From: Balneolia bacterium
GTDB lineage: Bacteria; Bacteroidota; Rhodothermia; Balneolales; Cyclonatronaceae
Assembly (NCBI GenBank): GCA_003567135.1
Contig: PXAI01000122.1
Span: 1-10,890 of the forward strand
DNA: 10,890 bases
Direction: 5' to 3'
Shown: piece after piece, positions 6,475-10,890 of the stretch
Numbering within the stretch: position 1 is the stretch's first letter
How the letters are laid out: each line of letters opens with the position of its first letter
Notes under the pieces: model-generated
What the model saw: only the letters and a program-made list of their open reading frames with translations
Database searches by the model: none
Told to the model about the DNA's origin: nothing
Translations under genes and position numbers: made by a program

Positions 6475-8432
6475 AATGCCTGGCCAATACTGAAGTGAAT
6501 CACCCAGCGGTTTGATCCGCCGTGATTGGTTCCGTTGAAGCGGTTCAGGTCGGCGTCGTTGGGATTCAGTTTATAGCCAAAATCCAAGCGAATCGGCCCG
6601 ATGGGCGTCATATAGCGGATTCCGGCTCCGGTACCAAACTGAAGGTCCTGTGAGCGCGCATCGTCGTAATCTTCCCAAACCTGACCGCCATCAAGGAAGG
6701 CGGCGAATTCGAGTCCCGGAAGCAGAAACGGTACGCGCTGCCTGATTTCGGTATTGAACATAAACATCGCGCTTCCGCCAAGCGGCAGATATTCACGAAA
6801 CTCGCCGGTTGACTCATCAATTACGGCACGCTGCGGGCCAAGCTGATTACGCGACCATCCCCTGACCGAATTTGTACCTCCCGAATAAAACCTGATGTTC
6901 GAAGGCTTCCGGCCCATATCCGGCGTAAGCAGCAAACCGGTATCGGTGCGGATGGCAAGCTGTGTAGTTCTGGAAATATCGATAAAGCGGCGCACATCAA
7001 CAGAAAACCGCTGATAGACGAGTGTTCCGGTTCGCAGAAAGCCGGAGAATTCCGCGTAAGGACGCACCCTCCAGCCCACGCCGCGCTCTCCGGTTGATCG
7101 GTTATAAAATGCCGATACCTTGATGGCAGAAATATTATAAATGTTGTTCATATCCCGCAGAATCTGCCCGCTGTCGCGCTCAAACTCTTCGTTTCGTGTA
7201 AACTCGTAGCTGACGTTCCCGACGAGATCGCGGCTGTAATTGTAGATAAACGCATTGTTAATACCGCCACTCAAAAGCAAATAATTGCTTTCGTTTATTC
7301 GCTCGGCAAACGGTGATATAGAAATGTTGCTTCGCGGATTTATGATCCCCGGCATAAAATATTCGAGGCTGGCGCGCTGCTCGATAAATGAAGCCCGCGT
7401 CGAGGCGGTAAAACGGTGTCCGTTGCCAAACGGATTGCGGTGCGTCCAGGTGACCTGTCCGCGTAAAAGTTCTTCGGTTCCAAACCCGCCGCGTACCTGA
7501 ATGGAGCGGAGGGGAAACTCACGAACGCGAATTCTGACATCCACATTTTCATCTTCCTCCTGCTCGGGAAGCGCCACGGTAACGAACCGGAAAAGAGGGT
7601 GCCGGAAGATAAGTTGCTGTGCCTCCTGCATTCTTCTTACGCTGAACTGGTCGCCCTCGCGAAGGCCGGACTGCCGCAGGATGAGGTTTTTCGAAACGGT
7701 TTCCTCACCCGATACGGTGATGTCGGCAAAGTTTCCGCGCGGCCCGGGTTTCATCAGAATTTGTGCGGTGGCGGTTCCGTTGGCGGGATCAACCTCAGCT
7801 TTGACTTCGGTTCGGGAAAATGCAAAGCCCATGTTTCGGAGCGCGTTGTTGAAATCAGCTTCCACATCAGGATTAAGGACCGACTGATAGCGGCGTCCGG
7901 TTGCGATCGGGTTTCTGGAAAGTGCCCGCTGATAATCCCGCTGGGACTCGATGTATTCGATAACCTCATCCGGAGCATCAATTTTGATTTCCAAATCTTC
8001 CAGAATGGTGGGCTCGCCCTCAATCACGTTGAAGGTTACGATGCGGCGGTACTCCCGGTTTCCGGTTTCCACATCGGTAGTGATCTGCACCCGGTGAAAT
8101 CCCCTGCGCTGGTAAAACCGCTGAATACGAACGACATCCCGCCGAAGCTCCTGATCTGAAAACTCAAATGAACCGCGATTCCAGAACTGAAGCCGCTGCA
8201 AAACGCCGGGCGCTCTGGTTGCGATCAGATCGCGGAGCACCATACTCGAAAAGGTGTCATTTCCCTCAAAACGAACACGGCGCACCTCCGGCCTGCGGGG
8301 CTCGCTGTCGTCATATGTTAAATAGAGGAAGTCGGCCGATTCAGTTACGCTCTCAGTTTCTGAAGCTGGTTCAGAAGCGTACGAGTTTAAATACAGCACT
8401 GACAATACTAAAATTGACAGTAAATACTTCAA
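6471..8432 (-). CDS. tamA: Outer-membrane Omp85 protein TamA
   Basis: This is a 653-residue Omp85-superfamily protein. An ordinary Sec signal peptide (residues 1-19, SYA before SEPAS) lacks a lipobox cysteine, so this is TamA-like rather than the lipoprotein TamL of many Bacteroidota. Three POTRA-like domains are visible at about 48-138 (EVRRVRFEGNDTF), 141-229 and 234-305 (ADITVSGEETVSKNLILRQ). A 16-strand barrel is expected from about 310. It carries the SGGTNSVRGW block (517-526), equivalent to the VRGF/Y barrel-locking motif, and ends in a terminal Phe (SIGQAF), the usual outer-membrane barrel signal. It presumably works with TamB to insert outer-membrane proteins. The start is TTG (minus-strand TTG at 8432-8430): the frame is closed by TAA about 50 nt upstream with no ATG between, and the next Met is residue 64, beyond the signal peptide. 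BamA is an alternative, but three POTRAs and the adjacent tamB favour TamA. Confidence 0.88.
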   Translation of the reverse strand: MKYLLSILVLSVLYLNSYASEPASETESVTESADFLYLTYDDSEPRRPEVRRVRFEGNDTFSSMVLRDLIATRAPGVLQRLQFWNRGSFEFSDQELRRDVVRIQRFYQRRGFHRVQITTDVETGNREYRRIVTFNVIEGEPTILEDLEIKIDAPDEVIEYIESQRDYQRALSRNPIATGRRYQSVLNPDVEADFNNALRNMGFAFSRTEVKAEVDPANGTATAQILMKPGPRGNFADITVSGEETVSKNLILRQSGLREGDQFSVRRMQEAQQLIFRHPLFRFVTVALPEQEEDENVDVRIRVREFPLRSIQVRGGFGTEELLRGQVTWTHRNPFGNGHRFTASTRASFIEQRASLEYFMPGIINPRSNISISPFAERINESNYLLLSGGINNAFIYNYSRDLVGNVSYEFTRNEEFERDSGQILRDMNNIYNISAIKVSAFYNRSTGERGVGWRVRPYAEFSGFLRTGTLVYQRFSVDVRRFIDISRTTQLAIRTDTGLLLTPDMGRKPSNIRFYSGGTNSVRGWSRNQLGPQRAVIDESTGEFREYLPLGGSAMFMFNTEIRQRVPFLLPGLEFAAFLDGGQVWEDYDDARSQDLQFGTGAGIRYMTPIGPIRLDFGYKLNPNDADLNRFNGTNHGGSNRWVIHFSIGQAF

Positions 8433-8495
8433 AGCTAAAGTTAAGACTCGGGGTACAGTTAAACACTGGCGATTACTTTACGTGCACTCAGCGCC

Positions 8496-8503
8496 CAAAA
8501 ATA
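8496..8503 (-). promoter_or_regulatory. Possible Bacteroidota-type -7 element upstream of tamA
   Basis: On the minus strand TATTTTTG matches the Bacteroidota -7 consensus TAnnTTTG. It lies about 63 nt upstream of the tamA TTG, inside the 109-bp doxX-tamA gap. No matching -33 TTTG is obvious at the right spacing. The site overlaps one arm of an inverted repeat (GCCCAA 8493-8498 and TTGGGC 8511-8516), which could be a weak hairpin or an operator. It would give tamA its own promoter, independent of doxX. Confidence 0.22.
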
Positions 8504-8541
8504 AAGAATATTGGGCTAATTATTGTTTTTAGTAGAAAACT

Positions 8542-9024
8542 TTACGTAGTGCGGAATTTCTTTGCAAGGGGTTTTGCAACCAGCCCGCCGCCTCTCACAG
8601 TAGCCCCGATTACCATTGCGGCACTGATAACTACAAAGTTTTTAAATATATACTGCCCTTCAATCGTAAGCCCGTAAGGAAATTGTGTAAAAACAATTTC
8701 CGGGAAAAGTACCACCGGCGACATCGTGCCGATCATCTGAAGAATAAGCAGCAGCAGGATAAATCGCATCCATCGCCCGGCCAGAAGCCCGATGCCAATG
8801 GCAACTTCAAGCGTCGCCAGCAGCACAAGCGCCACGCCGTGCGACATCAGCCCGAATGTAATCACATCAATAGTAGAGAGCGCCAGCCCCTCCGCCGGAC
8901 TCAGTCCCGGAAAGAACTTCAGTCCGCCAAACCACACAAAAATAATTCCAATACTGATCCGAAGCAGTTTAACACCATTATCCGCAAACCACTCCGTTAG
9001 CCGCCGGTCAATTTCAAAAAACAT
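8542..9024 (-). CDS. DoxX/YkgB-like four-helix membrane protein
   Basis: This is a 160-residue integral membrane protein with four predicted helices at about 19-38, 60-80, 87-105 and 127-143. The first helix region LRISIGIIFVWFGGLKFFPG, followed by PAEGL, is characteristic of the DoxX-like/DUF417 (YkgB) group, and the length fits. Some DoxX relatives take part in quinone or thiosulfate redox chemistry or oxidative-stress complexes, but most are uncharacterised and no catalytic residue can be read here. It starts at ATG (9022-9024 on the plus strand) without a Shine-Dalgarno and ends 109 bp before tamA on the same strand. That is far enough that co-transcription is uncertain. It is divergent from the Spy-like gene across a 446-bp spacer. 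The function is left open. Confidence 0.75.
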   Translation of the reverse strand: MFFEIDRRLTEWFADNGVKLLRISIGIIFVWFGGLKFFPGLSPAEGLALSTIDVITFGLMSHGVALVLLATLEVAIGIGLLAGRWMRFILLLLILQMIGTMSPVVLFPEIVFTQFPYGLTIEGQYIFKNFVVISAAMVIGATVRGGGLVAKPLAKKFRTT

Positions 9025-9102
9025 AGTAACACATTTTGGGTTGAGAGATGTTCAGCAAGATAAAGCCGGTACGTGAAAATTAGATGAAAACCGGGGCGGA
9101 AG

Positions 9103-9217
9103 TTGCGGGCTTTTGGAATTTATTATGGATGGCGGTCGATTGATTATTGGGGAAAGAGTGTTGCGGGTTTCGGGCTATTGGAATTGTTTATCGATTACGG
9201 TCTATTGATTATTGGGG
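9103..9217. repeat. Degenerate direct repeat pair
   Basis: Two related units occur: TTGCGGGCTTTTGGAATT onward (9103-9152) and TTGCGGGTTTCGGGCTATTG onward (9161-9217). Both end in ATTGATTATTGGGG (9139-9152 and 9204-9217). A shorter, nearly matching inverted copy CCCCATAATCAAT lies at 9372-9384. The units differ in length by several bases. No function is evident. Confidence 0.5.
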
Positions 9218-9224
9218 GGAAACC

Positions 9225-9269
9225 GTAGGGGCGAAAACTGTAGGGGCGAAAAATTTTTCGCCCCTACAG
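9225..9269. repeat. Perfect 32-bp palindrome with an adjoining half-copy
   Basis: CTGTAGGGGCGAAAAA (9238-9253) is followed immediately by its exact reverse complement (9254-9269). A direct half-copy GTAGGGGCGAAAA stands at 9225-9237, 15 bp upstream of the matching bases. The palindrome could form a hairpin of about 14 bp with an AATT loop in either strand. It lies between two divergent genes, so it is unlikely to terminate either. As I recall, GTAGGGGCG...CGCCCCTAC palindromes recur in many bacterial genomes as dispersed intergenic repeats. Confidence 0.8.
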
Positions 9270-9274
9270 ACGTG

Positions 9275-9292
9275 TTGCTCCATCCGGAGCAA
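9275..9292. repeat. Short perfect hairpin
   Basis: TTGCTCC (9275-9281) and GGAGCAA (9286-9292) pair perfectly around ATCC. No T-run follows in either direction, so this is not an intrinsic terminator. It sits a few bases after the 32-bp palindrome and may belong to the same repeat. Confidence 0.4.
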
Positions 9293-9394
9293 GTTCTGCG
9301 GCCGGCGATGATTTTCGAATCCGAGAAAATCTCAGATCACTAATCGCACGTCGCCGATCTCAAATCCCATTCCCCATAATCAATTCTAATTCAG

Positions 9395-9417
9395 AACGCT
9401 TTCTCATTTCATACGTC
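9395..9417 (+). promoter_or_regulatory. Candidate ECF sigma promoter for the Spy-like gene and sigma operon
   Basis: AAC (9395-9397, within CAGAAC) and CGTC (9414-9417, followed by TAA) are separated by exactly 16 bp. This matches the AAC-N16-CGTC pattern of many ECF sigma promoters. Transcription would start near 9424, leaving a leader of about 47 nt before ATG 9471. That leader holds an inverted repeat, TCTAAAC (9416-9422) and GTTTAGA (9434-9440). Because an ECF sigma gene follows downstream, autoregulation is the obvious reading. The match is short and could be chance. Confidence 0.42.
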
Positions 9418-9470
9418 TAAACCCATGAAACGCGTTTAGAACAGTACACTTTAACCAAACCGATAACATT

Positions 9471-10178
9471 ATGAAAACCACTGTATATGTATCTTCATTG
9501 ATTCTTATTACCGGCCTGTTTGCTTTTGCTCCGGCTGAGGCGCAGCAGCGGGCGGATATTTCGCAGCGGGGACATTCGCTGCAGCTTTGGATGCTCTACA
9601 CCGATCAGCTTGATCTGAGCGAAGCTCAAAAAACCGAAGTTGCCAACCTGATGGCATCCTACCGGCAGGAAATGCGCGGAAAGCGTGGCGATCGTCGCGC
9701 CGGAGATCCTGAGCTGCGTCAGCGCAGAATGGCTTATTCCGTTGCCCTTATGGATGAGGTAATTACCATCCTGACTCCCGAGCAGGTTAAGCAAGTTGAA
9801 AAACTGGCTGAAGCTCAGACACAGGGACGCGAGGAAATGCGCGAAAAAGTATTTCAGGCCAGAGTGATGAGCGTAACCGATACCATCGGGCTGAGTGATG
9901 AAAAATCCGAAAAAGTGATGGAAATCATGAAGGCGCAGCATGCTGAAATGGGCGGAATGAGAGCCGGTGACCAACGCGGGGATATGAGCCGTGATGATCG
10001 TCAGGCGTTCATGGAGCATCATCGTGAAACCCAGGAAAAGCTTCGCGCTGTTCTCTCTGAGGAAGAATTTACCGAATGGCAGGAGCATTGGATGCCTGGC
10101 CGCGGCGAAATGCGCAGAGGCGAAGGCATGCGCGAACGCGGTGGCGATCGTCGACAGCAGCGCCAGAGAAACCGATAA
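9471..10178 (+). CDS. Spy/CpxP-like periplasmic protein with two repeat units
   Basis: This is a 235-residue exported protein with a signal peptide at about 1-24 (cleavage after AEA, before QQRAD). The mature part is highly charged, Met- and Gln-rich and predicted helical. It has four LTxxQ-like turn motifs: LDLSEAQ (47-53), LTPEQ (101-105), IGLSDEK (139-145) and LSEEEF (195-200). These fall into two units about 92 residues apart with matching internal spacing (54 and 56 residues), suggesting a duplicated Spy/CpxP-type unit within one chain. Family members are periplasmic chaperones or stress or metal sensors. The tail (about 208-235) is Arg/Gly-rich low complexity. The protein has several Met and His residues (for example MEHHRE at 181-186) but no clear metal site. 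It precedes an ECF sigma gene, so it may be the sensor or effector of that system. The start has no Shine-Dalgarno; ATG 9471 gives the complete signal peptide. Confidence 0.75.
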   Translation: MKTTVYVSSLILITGLFAFAPAEAQQRADISQRGHSLQLWMLYTDQLDLSEAQKTEVANLMASYRQEMRGKRGDRRAGDPELRQRRMAYSVALMDEVITILTPEQVKQVEKLAEAQTQGREEMREKVFQARVMSVTDTIGLSDEKSEKVMEIMKAQHAEMGGMRAGDQRGDMSRDDRQAFMEHHRETQEKLRAVLSEEEFTEWQEHWMPGRGEMRRGEGMRERGGDRRQQRQRNR

Positions 10179-10189
10179 TAAATCTGAAT

Positions 10190-10227
10190 CCGGAGCGGGA
10201 AAATCCTGCTCCGGTTTTCTATTTTAG
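10190..10227 (+). terminator. Intrinsic terminator after the Spy-like gene
   Basis: CCGGAGCGGGA (10190-10200) and TCCTGCTCCGG (10204-10214) form an 11-bp stem with one G-U pair and an AAA loop, followed directly by TTTTCTATTTT. It starts 12 bp after the Spy-like stop. It should reduce transcription into the sigma gene, giving more Spy-like mRNA than sigma mRNA if both use the same promoter. Confidence 0.8.
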
Positions 10228-10268
10228 TCAAAACCCGAAACCCTTTAATTACGGCTGATTTTTCTCTG

Positions 10269-10844
10269 ATGCATCCCAGTGTACATCCAATTCGTGAGTC
10301 TGAAAATGCGGGAAATGCATCGCATGAAGCGGATTTTTTTGATGTCATCCGGGATAATCACGAGGAGTATTACAACCGGCTTTGCAGATCGGTGAAAGCG
10401 TACACCTATGGCTCGGGACTCGATCCGGAAGATATCGTTCAGGATACGTTTCTGAAGGCGGTAAAATCGTCGGAGCAGTTCAAGAGTAACTCATCCGTAT
10501 ATACCTGGCTTTTCAGGATAGCGCGAAATACCTGTATTGATCAGCTCAGAAAACAGAAATCTCAGAAAAACAGCGGAGAGCTGACCGATTTTGATGATAA
10601 TCTGCACGGACCGGAACACGTGGATGCCGTGGAGCGGAGGGAATCGAAAAGGCTGGTTCGCGAGGCCGTAAAGATGCTCGAACCATCTTACAGGGAACTG
10701 ATTGTAATGAAGGATCTGGAACAAATGAAATACGCCGAAATTTCCGATATAACCGGAATAAACGAAGGCACCATCAAAAGCAGGCTGTTTAAAGCCCGTG
10801 TTTTGCTGAAGGATAATCTACAAAAACTCGGATACCGACCATGA
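10269..10844 (+). CDS. ECF-family RNA polymerase sigma factor
   Basis: This is a 191-residue sigma-70 of the extracytoplasmic-function class. Region 2 covers about 27-97 and includes DPEDIVQDTFLKAV (52-65, core-polymerase and -10 recognition) and TWLFRIARNTCIDQLRK (79-95). Region 4 covers about 130-182, with the helix-turn-helix MKYAEISDITGINEGTIKSR (153-172) for -35 recognition. Regions 1 and 3 are absent, as usual. The N-terminal extension of about 26 residues is polar and longer than in many ECF factors. ATG 10269 is the only Met before region 2; no Shine-Dalgarno is seen. The gene lies 90 bp after the Spy-like gene, past a terminator. It overlaps the next gene by ATGA (10841-10844), the coupling typical of sigma/anti-sigma pairs. 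It probably directs an envelope-stress regulon, perhaps including the promoter at 9395-9417. Confidence 0.92.
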   Translation: MHPSVHPIRESENAGNASHEADFFDVIRDNHEEYYNRLCRSVKAYTYGSGLDPEDIVQDTFLKAVKSSEQFKSNSSVYTWLFRIARNTCIDQLRKQKSQKNSGELTDFDDNLHGPEHVDAVERRESKRLVREAVKMLEPSYRELIVMKDLEQMKYAEISDITGINEGTIKSRLFKARVLLKDNLQKLGYRP

Positions 10845-10890
10845 ACCACGAAATATCAGAACAGGAAAAACTACAGGCGCGCATTCTGGA
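10841..10890 (+). CDS. Start of a gene coupled to the sigma factor, probably anti-sigma factor (partial)
   Basis: ATG 10841 overlaps the sigma stop TGA (10842-10844) as ATGA, and the frame stays open to the window edge (MNHEISEQEKLQARIL, 16 complete codons). The visible residues are polar and helical, with no recognisable domain yet. The tight overlap after an ECF sigma gene is the usual position of its anti-sigma factor. An alternative is another periplasmic Spy- or CnrX-like sensor. The assignment rests on position only. Confidence 0.5.
   Translation, partial: MNHEISEQEKLQARIL

Larger units (their letters stand above)
9025..9470. other. 446-bp non-coding divergent spacer
   Basis: No convincing coding frame is seen on either strand. 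Moving left to right it holds a degenerate pair of direct repeats (9103-9217), a GTAGGGGCGAAAA direct repeat leading into a perfect 32-bp palindrome (9225-9269), a 7-bp hairpin (9275-9292), and a stretch ending in a candidate ECF promoter (9395-9417) just before the Spy-like gene. The first 80 bp should contain the doxX promoter on the minus strand, but I cannot pick one out. Confidence 0.7.

Noticed and set aside
7599..8159. A plus-strand open frame of 186 codons opposite tamA
   Set aside because: It is antisense to the POTRA region of tamA, with no start context or family resemblance.
6471..8432. BamA rather than TamA
   Set aside because: It has only three POTRA-like domains where BamA has five, and it lies directly upstream of tamB.
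8493..8516. Inverted repeat GCCCAA/TTGGGC downstream of doxX as a terminator
   Set aside because: The stem is only 6 bp, the loop is 12 nt and no T-run follows on the minus strand. It is kept only as a possible operator near the tamA promoter.
9225..9292. Start of a CRISPR array (short repeats with palindromic character)
   Set aside because: There are only one full palindrome and one half-copy, with no regular spacers and no cas genes.
9495..10088. A minus-strand open frame of 197 codons opposite the Spy-like gene
   Set aside because: The plus strand has a signal peptide and four LTxxQ-like motifs; the minus-strand product is His/Leu/Phe-rich in the way expected of an antisense reading.

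Overview
The window looks like chromosomal DNA of a Gram-negative bacterium with roughly 50% GC. The starts lack recognisable Shine-Dalgarno sequences and two putative starts are TTG. The gene content (Omp85/TamA with an ordinary signal peptide, TamB, a Spy-like periplasmic protein with an ECF sigma factor) would fit the Bacteroidota/Balneolota/Rhodothermota group. That placement is an inference from style, not proven by any marker gene.

Layout. (1) Positions 1-90 may hold the last codons of an upstream gene. (2) Positions 129-1217 (+) encode a prokaryotic ionotropic glutamate-receptor-type channel: a periplasmic amino-acid-binding domain split by a two-helix pore with a TVGYGD potassium filter. 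(3) A minus-strand block runs from 9024 down to 1230: a DoxX-like membrane protein, TamA, TamB and a YtfP-type gamma-glutamylcyclotransferase-fold protein. tamA-tamB-ytfP is the same order as in Escherichia coli. (4) Both gaps inside tamA-tamB-ytfP are filled almost entirely by two copies of one short inverted-repeat element (235 and 124 bp with flanking TTAG). Each copy sits exactly on a stop codon. Deleting the element and one TTAG restores a tight operon, including a TAATG stop/start overlap between tamB and ytfP. (5) Positions 9025-9470 are non-coding DNA between divergent genes. They hold degenerate direct repeats, a perfect 32-bp palindrome and, near 9395-9417, a good candidate ECF sigma promoter. 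(6) Positions 9471-10890 (+) encode a Spy/CpxP-like protein with two repeat units, an intrinsic terminator, an ECF sigma factor, and the first codons of a gene overlapping it by ATGA, probably its anti-sigma factor.

How the genes work together. TamA (outer membrane) and TamB (inner-membrane-anchored bridge) form the translocation and assembly module, a link between the two membranes used for outer-membrane protein insertion and probably lipid transport. The right-hand cluster resembles an envelope-stress module: a periplasmic sensor or chaperone, a sigma factor and a presumed anti-sigma factor, with a candidate autoregulated promoter. The channel gene is separate and converges on ytfP. I see no defence system, CRISPR array, tRNA or rRNA. 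The most unusual signal is the pair of stop-codon-targeted miniature elements inside the tam operon.
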